Shown in pieces: positions 51,858 to 60,809 of a DNA stretch of 64,000 bases. The translations under genes and the position numbers were made by a program. This DNA comes from SXOA01 sp046593355. Its GTDB lineage: Bacteria; Planctomycetota; Planctomycetia; Pirellulales; Pirellulaceae. Where the stretch lies: the NCBI GenBank assembly GCA_046593355.1, contig JBKJNY010000223.1:1-64000 (forward strand), written 5' to 3'. Each line of letters starts with the position of its first letter. The stretch's first letter is position 1. The notes below the pieces were generated by a model. It did not search any database, was not told where the DNA came from, and saw only the letters and a list, made by a program, of their open reading frames with translations.

Positions 51858-52814
51858 ATGAATCAACTCCTCACCAGCGGCATCTGGCCCAAAATCAAGA
51901 AACTCGGCACGCAAGCTCGGCGCATCCAGGCGGCGATTGCCTATTTCTCAAGTGATCGATACTTCACACTAAAACGTGGTGACTCTCTGGTTACCAACGC
52001 CTCAGTATGGGCGATCAAAAATGGTGAGACCTCGGCCAAGGTGCTTTGGAAATTGTTTAAGAAGGGGGTAGTAATTCGCAGCTCGGCAAAGCTACATGCG
52101 AAGCTGATCATTCTTGACGACAAGGTTCTTATCGGGTCGGCCAATGCCTCCCAGAACAGTGTATCGTTGTACGAGGCGGCTGTGATCACTGATTTTCCTG
52201 CAATTGTTAGCCAGTCGAAGTCGTTTCTTTTTCAACTGGAGGAGACTTTATCGCCGCTGACCAAGGGGCAACTACAAAAGCTGCTCAAGATCAAAGTGAT
52301 TCGACGCGGAGGGCAGCCGAAAGGTAGACGCAAGAAACGTCTTGTGGCAACCGGCGAAGCAACGTGGATCGTGTCAACGGAAGACCTTGACGACGATGCA
52401 TTCCCCGAGGAAGAAGGATTTGTAGAACAGGCAGAAAGGCAGATTAAGAGGACGCATCCCGACGCCAACCCCGGGTATATCCGCTGGACCGGCAACTCGC
52501 GATTCCAAAAGTCCGCGAAGAATGGTGACTTTCTGGTGATCATTGAAAAAAAGGACGGCCGCAAAAAACCGTACGGAGTCCATACGCCCACAACACTGCT
52601 TCGCCGCCAAAAAAAGGGTCGCTGGACGCGATTCTACTATGACTCAAATCCGTCGTATCCTAAGCGTGGATTGACGTGGAAGCAATTTCAGACATTGCTA
52701 AAAAAGGTTCCCGTCGGCAGGAGAATAACTACCGGCACCATCCGTGCGCTGACGCATCCAGAGGCTTTATCCCTAGAAGCGCATTGGCCTCGTCGCCGAC
52801 GGCGGGGTCGGTAG
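51858..52814 (+). CDS. Phospholipase-D-like nuclease
   Basis: A 318-residue protein. One PLD motif HAKLIILDDKVLIGSANASQNS (H-x-K-x4-D, near residues 96-115). A second motif was not found, so it probably dimerises like BfiI/NgoFVII-type nucleases. The C-terminal half (about 165-318) is strongly basic (RTHPDANPGYIRW, KKDGRKKPYGVHTPTTLLRR). DNA-binding or restriction role is inferred. GC looks lower than the neighbours, suggesting transfer. ATG 51858 is favoured over 51810. Confidence 0.8.
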   Translation: MNQLLTSGIWPKIKKLGTQARRIQAAIAYFSSDRYFTLKRGDSLVTNASVWAIKNGETSAKVLWKLFKKGVVIRSSAKLHAKLIILDDKVLIGSANASQNSVSLYEAAVITDFPAIVSQSKSFLFQLEETLSPLTKGQLQKLLKIKVIRRGGQPKGRRKKRLVATGEATWIVSTEDLDDDAFPEEEGFVEQAERQIKRTHPDANPGYIRWTGNSRFQKSAKNGDFLVIIEKKDGRKKPYGVHTPTTLLRRQKKGRWTRFYYDSNPSYPKRGLTWKQFQTLLKKVPVGRRITTGTIRALTHPEALSLEAHWPRRRRRGR

Positions 52815-52840
52815 ATAAAAGCCGAACCGCCGTTTCTCGC

Positions 52841-55606
52841 CTACCGAAGTTCCACAATCCTCACCCCTCCTGCCGGCACTTCGATCTTCACCTGGCCCCC
52901 TTCCACCTTGAGCACCTCGTCGGGGTTGAGGCGGTCGCGGGCGGTGGTGGCGGGGATGTGGAGGGTGATGGTGGCGGGCTTGTTCTGGCGGTAGTCGGTG
53001 GGAGTGATGCCTTGCTGCGGCTTGTCCTGGCCGGAGGGGTTGAGGAGGGTGACGGCCCAGCCGGTTTTGGTGCGGTTGACGAGCCATTCGACCTGGCCGG
53101 TCACTTCCACGGGCATCAGGCCGCGGGAGAGGTGGGCGATGAGGCGGGGAACCGCGGGATGGACCGCTTTGTCCACCCCCAGGCCGCGAGGGACCGAGAG
53201 ATAAATCAGCCGCCCCGCTCCGCGGTCGAAGGAGGCGCAGAAGCACTTGCCGTCTGGGGACGTGGCGAGCGAGCGGACGCCGTCGCCGGCGATGGGGATT
53301 TCCTTGAAGCGGAAGAGTTGCGATTGCTGAATCTCCTCCGAATTGAGCCAGCGATAGCCAGCCGTCTCTCCCGCCGCTCCCGCTGCGGGGAGGTTGAGAG
53401 CTGCCGCGCCGGGGCCGGTGAGGTGCGTATCGGCGACAACGAGCGTGCCGCCGGCATTGATGTAGGCGTTCAGGCGAGCCCCTTCGGCCGCGGTCAGGTC
53501 GATGTCGCCGGCGGCGATGACGACGGGATAGGTGTCGATGGTTCGCCATTTGTTGGCGTCGGGGTAGGCGAAGATGACGTCAAAAATGTCGCCGTAGACG
53601 CCGGGGACATTGACCTCGTTGGTGCCGGTGATGGGCTTCTCGCTCTCCGGGCCGATGGGGTGGTAGGCGGTCCAGAAATACTGCTCCAGCATTTTCTCGT
53701 GGTCGCCGAATAGGAACCGGTCCTGGTGGCCGTGCCAGTTCTTAAAACTGTTCGGCCAGAAGGGTGCGGGCTCCCAGCCGTGGGCGTAGTCGACGAGGAA
53801 GGCGATGGGGGTGTAGGGATCGCCCCGGTCGGGCTCGGCCGCGGTGACGCGAAGGAAACGGTCCACCAGCTTCCCCTTGGGCGAAAGCTGCACTTCGTGC
53901 AGGCCGGCCGCGGTGGTGCCGCCGGGCTGCCAGAATTCGTCAAAGCCCTGCTCGTGATAGAACATCGAGGAGCCGGCCATGTACTGATACCAGATGTCGA
54001 ACTTGTACCAGGTCATCCCCGCGCCGCTGAAGACGCTGTAATAGTTGTCGAGAATGTTCTTTGGCGAGTGGTAACTCTGCTGGTCGCTGAAGATGGTGGC
54101 GGAGTCACCGAAGTTGCAACTGCGGTAGGTAGCCGTAGTGGTCCCCCACTGGCGTGCCGCCCCGCGCATGAAGGCCCACCGCATCGGCAGGATGGAGGAC
54201 GTGGCGGTCGACGACTCGTAGCCCACGGTGCGTGCTCCCCAGTCCGCGGTCAGTGGCACGTACACGATATTGCCGACGCTGAGGCACGAAATGACATCCG
54301 CATAGGGATTCGGGTCGAGATCCCGCCCAAAGACCTTCTGATACTTCTCCCGGTTGCCGCCCAGCGTCAGCGGAGTGAACGCCTCCACAAGCTGCCGGCG
54401 GGTCGTCGCCCCGGCAGTGGCGGCTTTCATTTTTTCGGTGTCGGGATAGAAGTAGCCGAGGCTTTCGCCGGCGATGTTGCCGACATAGCGGTCGCGGTAC
54501 TTCTGGAAGGTGGCAATCCCTTTCTCGCCGATGAGGTTGTCTGGATGGTAGTTCATCATCATGGCCCAGGGGCGGTCGGGATGTTGGTCGAGCCAGACGG
54601 AGAATTTCTTGCCAGCATCGAGCACTTCGCCGCTCGTGGGGTCGGTCGCGAAAATCCCCGGCCCGGAGCCGTGGAAGGCGGGGACAATTCGCGGGTCGGA
54701 GAAAATGGGGACGTCGTCCCGCCCGGCGTATTTCTTCTCAAAGTTTTCCCGCGTTTCCTTGTCCGCCACCTGGTACGGGAACTTCACCTTCGCCGGCTTA
54801 TCGCTGAGCCACGTTTCGGCAGCCGCCTGCTGGTTCATATTCCAGAGATAGAGGAAGCCCTTGTCTTTGAAGGTGTGCAACTTCCAGCCGAGGGGAATTT
54901 CATAGCTCGCCGGTGTTTTGAAATCCGGTCGGCGGCGAGCAAGCGGCTCCAAGTCCGCGGAAATGCCCTTGCGATAGCTATCGAGAATCTGCCAGGCGTG
55001 CGATTTCGGCCGGTCTTTAATGAGCGGGCGATACGAACTATCGGTGGACAGCACAATGACATCCACCTGCCGCGGTTCGAGCTCCTTCGTGGTTGAAACC
55101 AGCTTGATAGTGGCCGGTCCCTTTTGCAGATTCGCCGATGCACTTCCCCAGCCGAAGGCCCAAGTCCAGTAGAGCTTCATCTCGTTGTCTTCTTCGATGA
55201 CCGGCTTCTCGCCATATTTACCTTCCCACGGTTTCTGGCCCGGCTGCTCGATTTGAATCTGGAACCGCTCGGTCTTCTCCCGCCAATCGCCGTAGCGGAC
55301 CCAGACGTGGTACGTGCCGGCAATCGGGATTTCGACCGTCTTGGTCACCACCGCCTTGTCGTCGTCCCCCGCCGTGGCAATCGACAGAAACCCGCTCTCG
55401 CCCCCCTGGTTCCACTCCGCCGCCCACCCCGGCCCCGACAGCCCCCAGTTCCCCGCCGTCTTCTTCATCTCCGGCTTTCCCATCGGCCAGCAATAGCCGC
55501 GAATACCGTCAAAATGCTCGGCTTCGAGCCAGAGAGATTCCTGGGAGAGGGCCGGAATCGCGGTAGCGGTCAGCATCGCGCTGAGAAGGAGTGAGAGAAA
55601 TCGCAT
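52841..55606 (-). CDS. Large exported protein, probable carbohydrate-related
   Basis: A 921-residue secreted protein (signal MRFLSLLLSAMLTATAIPALS). The mature N-terminus has SLWLEAEHFDGIRGYCWPMG, GTYHVWVRYGDWREKTERFQ and VDVIVLSTDSSYRP, a carbohydrate-binding-like beta-sandwich. The middle is unassigned; the C-terminal third includes TPDSYPVVIAAGDIDLTA-like glutaminase-fold text (YPVVIAAGDIDLTAAEGARL NAYINAGGTLVVADTHL) and GGVRIVELR at the end. Function unknown; glycosidase is a guess. ATG 55606. Confidence 0.75.
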   Translation of the reverse strand: MRFLSLLLSAMLTATAIPALSQESLWLEAEHFDGIRGYCWPMGKPEMKKTAGNWGLSGPGWAAEWNQGGESGFLSIATAGDDDKAVVTKTVEIPIAGTYHVWVRYGDWREKTERFQIQIEQPGQKPWEGKYGEKPVIEEDNEMKLYWTWAFGWGSASANLQKGPATIKLVSTTKELEPRQVDVIVLSTDSSYRPLIKDRPKSHAWQILDSYRKGISADLEPLARRRPDFKTPASYEIPLGWKLHTFKDKGFLYLWNMNQQAAAETWLSDKPAKVKFPYQVADKETRENFEKKYAGRDDVPIFSDPRIVPAFHGSGPGIFATDPTSGEVLDAGKKFSVWLDQHPDRPWAMMMNYHPDNLIGEKGIATFQKYRDRYVGNIAGESLGYFYPDTEKMKAATAGATTRRQLVEAFTPLTLGGNREKYQKVFGRDLDPNPYADVISCLSVGNIVYVPLTADWGARTVGYESSTATSSILPMRWAFMRGAARQWGTTTATYRSCNFGDSATIFSDQQSYHSPKNILDNYYSVFSGAGMTWYKFDIWYQYMAGSSMFYHEQGFDEFWQPGGTTAAGLHEVQLSPKGKLVDRFLRVTAAEPDRGDPYTPIAFLVDYAHGWEPAPFWPNSFKNWHGHQDRFLFGDHEKMLEQYFWTAYHPIGPESEKPITGTNEVNVPGVYGDIFDVIFAYPDANKWRTIDTYPVVIAAGDIDLTAAEGARLNAYINAGGTLVVADTHLTGPGAAALNLPAAGAAGETAGYRWLNSEEIQQSQLFRFKEIPIAGDGVRSLATSPDGKCFCASFDRGAGRLIYLSVPRGLGVDKAVHPAVPRLIAHLSRGLMPVEVTGQVEWLVNRTKTGWAVTLLNPSGQDKPQQGITPTDYRQNKPATITLHIPATTARDRLNPDEVLKVEGGQVKIEVPAGGVRIVELR

Positions 55607-55700
55607 CGGCGGCAGGCTCCAGTGGAGGGAAATATGGTTGGCAGGAGATTCAATCTTGTCATGCCAATCCGCGGGATTCAAGCGAGTGCCTACGACCGGA

Positions 55701-56150
55701 TTAGGGACGCATACGCTCCAGCACGATTGCAACGGAACCGTAAACTGGTCCTTCGACGGCATTCAACTCATGCTCGATGTCGATGATCGTCCCCAGCTTG
55801 CTTGCCCACCAGCCGCCTGGAAGCTGGCGTGCGGCATGGGTTGGCTTGCCGCTTGTGTCCGCAAAAATGGCTATTTTCTGCGATCCCACTTGCCAAGAGG
55901 AGTCGGTTCGCTGCGAATACCCGAGCGTTGCATACGCCCCGGCAAACGAATCCAAACTTACGATACGCGGAATGCCTGCGGGCCAGAAACTTTGCTGCTG
56001 AGGGTCCGGCCACCACCAGCGGTCCGTGGTCTCGGCGGCCCACGCGATGCAGTTGTAGTCTTCATCTTCCGGACTGGTAACACGACTGTTCGCAGTGGTT
56101 AGTCGCGGAAAGCCAAACCGCAAATACGACAGCCATCGTTCGTAGCTCAT
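55701..56150 (-). CDS. DUF7689-like protein, module copy 2
   Basis: A 149-residue paralogue of the 50933-51355 product. Conserved: FPRLTTANSRVTSP, DYNCIAWA (C34), WWWP, FWP, QKIAIFA, THAARQLPGG and ASKLG (H105), DIEH (H127), GPVYGSV. The start ATG 56150 is chosen because it gives the same 4-nt overlap as copy 1; the longer frame is not supported. Confidence 0.75.
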   Translation of the reverse strand: MSYERWLSYLRFGFPRLTTANSRVTSPEDEDYNCIAWAAETTDRWWWPDPQQQSFWPAGIPRIVSLDSFAGAYATLGYSQRTDSSWQVGSQKIAIFADTSGKPTHAARQLPGGWWASKLGTIIDIEHELNAVEGPVYGSVAIVLERMRP

Positions 56151-56572
56151 GCGGAAATCAGCCCCTTGGCCAATCCCCATTTCAACCACGCTTCTTTCAT
56201 CCTTGGCACAGCGCCACGATCTTCCGGCGGCACCGGATCTTCGCCGGAGATAGCTTTCAGGGCCCAATACCAGTAGCCGGAGCGGGCTTGCAGCTCCGTA
56301 AGGATCAGCGGCAGCGCCTCTGCGCCCATGCCGATGATGCCTTGATAAGCGGGATGCAGAGCCATTTCCGTGGTGGACGAAAGCCACTGCGTCTCGGCTC
56401 GCCATTGTTGAGCGAGTTGCGCAAATTTGTCCCGGTTGGCATCGCCAAAGACCAGAGGTTTCTCCTCGACGGCCTGCACCACAACCCGCACCCGCTGCTG
56501 CTCGTCGAGGGGAAGCGGGTGGTCGAGCTTCAGGCTGCCGTTTTCGTAGATCGCTTGCGTTTCGAGAGACAT
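56147..56572 (-). CDS. AF2212-like antitoxin domain fused to module partner, copy 2
   Basis: A 141-residue protein. Residues 1-35 (MSLETQAIYENGSLKLDHPL, then QRVRVVV) match AF2212-like (DUF104) antitoxins. The rest matches the copy 1 partner: FAQLAQQWRAETQWLSSTTEM, IIGMGAEALPLILTELQA, YWALKAISGEDPVPPE and KEAWLKWGLAKGLI. It starts 65 nt after the NTPase-pentapeptide gene. Confidence 0.8.
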   Translation of the reverse strand: MSLETQAIYENGSLKLDHPLPLDEQQRVRVVVQAVEEKPLVFGDANRDKFAQLAQQWRAETQWLSSTTEMALHPAYQGIIGMGAEALPLILTELQARSGYWYWALKAISGEDPVPPEDRGAVPRMKEAWLKWGLAKGLISA

Positions 56573-56637
56573 GGTAGACACCAGCACGCTTATGACGAAC
56601 CAACAACAGTATAACATGCCGCACCGATGGCATCTTA

Positions 56638-58545
56638 TCACTCCGGGCAACGGTCCTGCAAAATCGCCCCGCAGGCTTGCAGGTGTTCTTTGTATTTGGC
56701 GTCGATGCGGGCTTCACGGAGGTCGACGAGATAGAAATCGACACCGTCGAGATTCGCGCCGCGCAGGTCGGCCCCCCGCAGGTCGGCTTTGCGGATTTCC
56801 TCGGGCCGCTTATAGGTCTGGTCATGGTAGTCGTCGGTGTAGAAGCCGGTCCGGCTCCCTTCTAGCGGATAGGGGCTGCCGACGAGGCCGCAGCGGGTGC
56901 TCCCCATGTGGAACGTGCAGCCGCGAAGATCGGCTCCGCGAAGGTCCGCTCGCTCCCACTCGATGTCGGCCAGTCCGGCGTCCTTGAGGATTGCGTTGCG
57001 GAAATTCGCTCGCGGCATTTTTGAGCCGGTGAGGTACGCACCCGTCATATTGGCCTTTTCAAAACACGCCCCCGGCAGCTCGACCCCCTCCAGATCGCAC
57101 TTCTGCATCAGCGCTCCGTAAAATTTCGCGCTAACAAGATTCGCCTTATATAGCGGCAACAGACAGAGTACGGCTCCGGAGAGGTCGGAACCCTCGAAAC
57201 TGGTTTCGTCGATATTGGCATCGTTTAAGATGGCGAAAACCATGTCAGCGGCTACGAAACCGGCTCCTTCCAGCTTTGTCCCTTCGAGATTTGCTCCTTT
57301 CAAAGATACCTCCGCTAGGACTGCTCCCCGCAGGTTAGCGCACTTCAGCACGAGGCGCTCGCCGCGAACTCCCGAGAGGTTGGCGTCCGAGAAATCGGCA
57401 AACGATGCATCCAGCGAAGCCATGTTGGCCGAGGACAGTCGTGCTCGTCGGAAGCACGTCGTTATTGCAATCGCGCCGGTCAGGTCGGCTCCGGATAGGT
57501 CCGCTCCGGTAAAATCAGCGTCGCACAGATTGCTGCGAGTTGGGCCGTTTCTCGGAAAGATTGCGGAGGGCCACTGCACTCCGGCGAAATGACCGTGCTG
57601 CAAGTTCATCGGCCCGGTGCTACCCGGCCTCCAGTCCACACCTGCGGCGACGAGAAGACTGACCGCAGTGGAATGCAGGCCCTCATTCCACGGCGCTAGC
57701 TTGCTCATCAGCATATGCACGAGAAGCTCGCTGGCGGCGATTCTCGGCGCGGCCAGCCGGATGAGGTCCAGCGGCAGCCGATATTGCAGCATCTGCTCGC
57801 CCTGCTCCGTCCAGAGCCGGTCCACGAGGCCGGAGGCGGCCAGGAGCAATTGCGGATAGCGATGGCGAAGCAGCCCTAGCTTATGGTGCGAGAGTGGCCG
57901 CGACATCTTCTCGGTTAACGTCATCCAGCGGTCAAAGTCTCCTGCGCACATGGCCACACAACCTTCCTCCATATACCAGCGGTCATCGGCCCGTTCATAC
58001 ATCCGCGACAGAGCCCGTTCCATCGCCGCACGCACGCTCGGCAGCGTCGGATCCTCAGCCAGCCCCTCCATCACGCAGCGCCAAAGCTCCGGGTTCCCTT
58101 GCAGCGGAACGTCGTCCCCCGCCCGCCGAATCCGCGTGAGCAGCGCCCCGCATTCTCGCGGGTGAGCCGCCAGCAAGTATTCCAGCAAATCATCTTCGGT
58201 CCAGGGAGCGAGTTCGAAGAACACGTCGGCTTCGTGGCTCGCTTCGTCGCCGAGCGCCAGGATGGCTGTCTGCTTCAAGAGCTTTCGGCTAAAGGCCTGT
58301 TCCAGGGAACCGCCATCCACAAACGTCAGCTTCTCGGCAAATGGCAACACCGCGGCCAAGTGGGCGAGGGCCGTGCTCTTTCCCGCTCCCGCGCCACCTC
58401 CAATCTGAATGATGGTACCGGTTCCGCTTTCCTCTCGCTGTCGCTCCTCCAGAAAATCCGACACCAGGTCCTCCAGCGGCAGCGACTCGCCGCTATGCGG
58501 AGCAATCGCATGTGGACGGACAAACGCTCGTTGAGGAGTAAGCAT
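56638..58545 (-). CDS. NTPase fused to pentapeptide repeats
   Basis: A 635-residue protein. Walker A is at about 49-58 (GGGAGAGKST), then a Walker-B-like ILALGDEA, then FELAPWTEDDLLEYLLAAHP, a helical linker (about 110-320), and A(D/N)LXX pentapeptide repeats from about 330 to the end, e.g. ADFTGADLSGADLTGA and KADLRGADLRGANLDG. The NTPase looks NACHT/STAND-like. Pentapeptides may bind DNA or protein. The C-terminal tail is CGAILQDRCPE. It is the first gene of a probable operon with the two module genes. ATG 58545 follows the PLAPKSIDW leader. Confidence 0.85.
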   Translation of the reverse strand: MLTPQRAFVRPHAIAPHSGESLPLEDLVSDFLEERQREESGTGTIIQIGGGAGAGKSTALAHLAAVLPFAEKLTFVDGGSLEQAFSRKLLKQTAILALGDEASHEADVFFELAPWTEDDLLEYLLAAHPRECGALLTRIRRAGDDVPLQGNPELWRCVMEGLAEDPTLPSVRAAMERALSRMYERADDRWYMEEGCVAMCAGDFDRWMTLTEKMSRPLSHHKLGLLRHRYPQLLLAASGLVDRLWTEQGEQMLQYRLPLDLIRLAAPRIAASELLVHMLMSKLAPWNEGLHSTAVSLLVAAGVDWRPGSTGPMNLQHGHFAGVQWPSAIFPRNGPTRSNLCDADFTGADLSGADLTGAIAITTCFRRARLSSANMASLDASFADFSDANLSGVRGERLVLKCANLRGAVLAEVSLKGANLEGTKLEGAGFVAADMVFAILNDANIDETSFEGSDLSGAVLCLLPLYKANLVSAKFYGALMQKCDLEGVELPGACFEKANMTGAYLTGSKMPRANFRNAILKDAGLADIEWERADLRGADLRGCTFHMGSTRCGLVGSPYPLEGSRTGFYTDDYHDQTYKRPEEIRKADLRGADLRGANLDGVDFYLVDLREARIDAKYKEHLQACGAILQDRCPE

Positions 58546-58667
58546 GGAGCACCAGAATGGTGAATCTCTCCAGTCTATCGACTTCGGAGCTAACATTCGA
58601 CAATCTCCGCGCTTTTGAAGACTCTGCCCTTGACCCGCTTTCCGCCCTTGCTTACTCTCCCACCGCC

Positions 58668-59765
58668 ATGTTCTACCGATCTGGGCTGGCGGCCCTGCTT
58701 GCCGTGATGGTTGCTGCTCCGCTGCGCGGGGATGAGCCGGCGCTTGCGCCGCGCGAAGGGGTATTGCTGCTAAAAAATGGGCATGTGATGCAAGGGAGCA
58801 TCACGAAAGCGGGCGATTACTTCGTGCTGACGCTCGGCAAGACGGGCGAGGTTCGCCTGCCGGCTGCCGACGTGGAAACGCAGTGCGTGGACTTGGATGA
58901 TGCTTACCGGTATCAGGCGGCGCTGCTTTCCAGCAAGAAGGCCGAGCCGCACCTGACGCTGGCTGAGTGGTGTCTTCGCTACGGATTGCGGCAGCCGGCG
59001 GAAGACCAGGTGGCCTTTGCCAGGCAAATCGAGCCGGAACATGCCAAAATCGCCCAAATCGAATTGCGGCTGAAGACGGCGGCGGAGGTTCCCCCCCCGA
59101 GCGGCGCGAAGGCGGAATCGTCCTCGACCACGGTCGGCGTCAAGCAGCTCGACGAGACACTGGCGGAGCTTCCCAAGGGGAGCATGGAACGATTCTCGGT
59201 CGTCATCCAGCCGATGCTCATCAATCGCTGCGGAGCCAACGGATGCCACGGGCCCGCGGCGAAATCGAACTTCCACCTGCTCCGGCCGTCGGCGGGGCAG
59301 ATGATGTCCAAGCGATTCTCGCAGCGGAACCTGTTTACCGTGCTGCAATACATCGACAAGGACAACCCGGGGGAGAGCCGCCTGGTGACCATGCCGCAAG
59401 AAAAGCACGGCAGCACGCTGGCCTCCGTATTTGACAAGCGTTCGCAGCACCAGCTCGATGACCTGATTGCCTGGACCAAACTGCTGACCAGAAAACCAGC
59501 GCAGGTAGCGCTTCCAACCAGCATCGGGCCCGCGCAAACGCTTCTCACTCAGGCGGGTGCCGCCGCAAAAACCGGAGGCAAAATCCCGCCGAACATCGCT
59601 CCCATGAATGCGGGGAAGAATCCCGACAATGGCCAGCCGAGAGCCCCGCGGGCACCGTCGGTCAACGACCTCAAGAGCGAGGAAAAGGGGCGAGAGGCTG
59701 CTGCTCCGCGCGATCCCTTCGATCCCGAAATCTTCAATCGGAAGCATCTGCCGGCGAAAAACTAG
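58668..59765 (+). CDS. Exported planctomycete protein with haem-like CX4CH
   Basis: A 365-residue secreted protein (signal MFYRSGLAALLAVMVAAPLRG). An N-terminal SH3-like part (VLLLKNGHVMQGSITKAGDYFVLTLG). After a Ser/Thr-rich linker is IQPMLINRCGANGCHGPAAKSNFHLLRP; the motif is C-x4-CH, longer than the classic haem C-x2-CH, and its status is open. The tail (about 300-365) is Lys/Pro/Asn-rich. The frame opens at 58557, but ATG 58668 begins the signal peptide. Confidence 0.8.
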   Translation: MFYRSGLAALLAVMVAAPLRGDEPALAPREGVLLLKNGHVMQGSITKAGDYFVLTLGKTGEVRLPAADVETQCVDLDDAYRYQAALLSSKKAEPHLTLAEWCLRYGLRQPAEDQVAFARQIEPEHAKIAQIELRLKTAAEVPPPSGAKAESSSTTVGVKQLDETLAELPKGSMERFSVVIQPMLINRCGANGCHGPAAKSNFHLLRPSAGQMMSKRFSQRNLFTVLQYIDKDNPGESRLVTMPQEKHGSTLASVFDKRSQHQLDDLIAWTKLLTRKPAQVALPTSIGPAQTLLTQAGAAAKTGGKIPPNIAPMNAGKNPDNGQPRAPRAPSVNDLKSEEKGREAAAPRDPFDPEIFNRKHLPAKN

Positions 59766-59800
59766 GGAATAGGGTGCATAAGCGCAGCGCCATGCACGCG
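59766..59800. repeat. GCATAAGCGC-type repeat
   Basis: AGGGTGCATAAGCGCAGCGC (start near 59769), a variant of the repeat at 49553-49580. Confidence 0.45.
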
Positions 59801-59912
59801 CAATGCGTATTGCTCAAAGGGTTACCTGCGATGACCCAGGAATTGAGTTCGTTCCCGCGTGCATTTCGTGGAACTCATGCACCTTACTCACTGGTGCGTT
59901 AAACTACAGCCC

Positions 59913-60743
59913 ATGCGGATTCTTCTCATCGGCGATATCGTCGGCAAGCCGGGCGTGAAAATGGTGACGCAGTCGCTGGCCGGGCTGCGAAAGCGGGAAG
60001 GGCTGGACCTGGTCATTGCCAATGCTGAAAATTCCGCCGACGGCAGCGGAATTGCTCCCAGTATTTACAAGAAACTCATTGCGGCGGGAGTAGACTGCAT
60101 CACTCTCGGTGATCATATCTATCGCCGGAGCGAAATCTGCCCGGTGCTGCAAGAGGAAAGCAACATCGTCAAACCGGCCAACTACCCGCCGCAAGCGCCG
60201 GGAAAGACGTGGGCGGTGGTGAAGTCCGCTGCGGGAATTCCGGTGGCCGTCTTCAGCCTGATGGGGCGGGTCTTCATGCGGCCTGTCGATTGCCCCTTTC
60301 TCGCGGCTGACCGGGTGCTGGCGGAGATTCCCGCCGAGGTGAAGGTCCGATTTCTCGATCTCCACGCGGAAGCCACCAGCGACAAGCAGCTGATGGGGCG
60401 CTATCTCGATGGGAGAGTTTCGGCCGTGCTCGGGACGCACACGCATGTGACCACCGCGGACGAGCAGATTCTGCCCGGTGGCACCGCCTTTCAGTGCGAT
60501 GTCGGCATGACCGGCCCGCATGACAGCATCTTGGGCCGCCGCATTGACCGCGTCCAGGAAACCACGATCACTTTCCAGCCGACACAGTTCGACGTGGCCA
60601 CCGGGGATGTCCGCCTGTGCGGAAGCATCGTTGATATCGACGAAACCACCGGCCGAGCCACGGCTATACGGCGACTGGTCGTGAGAGAAAACGAGCTTTC
60701 CAGCCTGGCTCTGTCTCCCGCCGAAGGACCGCCACTCATGTAA
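59913..60743 (+). CDS. TIGR00282-family metallophosphoesterase (YmdB-like)
   Basis: A 276-residue phosphodiesterase. Metal residues in GDIVGKPG, NAENSADGSGI, TLGDHIYRR (N to D in the usual GNH), FLDLHAEATSDK and GTHTHV. YmdB of Bacillus hydrolyses 2',3'-cAMP and is encoded beside RNase Y; here rny is 20 kb away. ATG 59913. Confidence 0.9.
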   Translation: MRILLIGDIVGKPGVKMVTQSLAGLRKREGLDLVIANAENSADGSGIAPSIYKKLIAAGVDCITLGDHIYRRSEICPVLQEESNIVKPANYPPQAPGKTWAVVKSAAGIPVAVFSLMGRVFMRPVDCPFLAADRVLAEIPAEVKVRFLDLHAEATSDKQLMGRYLDGRVSAVLGTHTHVTTADEQILPGGTAFQCDVGMTGPHDSILGRRIDRVQETTITFQPTQFDVATGDVRLCGSIVDIDETTGRATAIRRLVVRENELSSLALSPAEGPPLM

Positions 60744-60772
60744 CCTCAAGGTGCTATGATGAAACTTTCGTA

Positions 60773-60797
60773 ATTCGCCATTCGGACTTCGTCATTT
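60773..60797. repeat. Dispersed repeat, 25 nt
   Basis: Begins ATTCGCCATTCGGACTTCG (60773); the same 25 nt are at 36683-36707. Single-stranded polarity is the same. Confidence 0.7.
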
Positions 60798-60809
60798 CTG
60801 AAACTGCCC

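Noticed and set aside
53726..55096. A 456-codon plus-strand frame
   Set aside because: Antisense to the large exported protein gene; no motifs.
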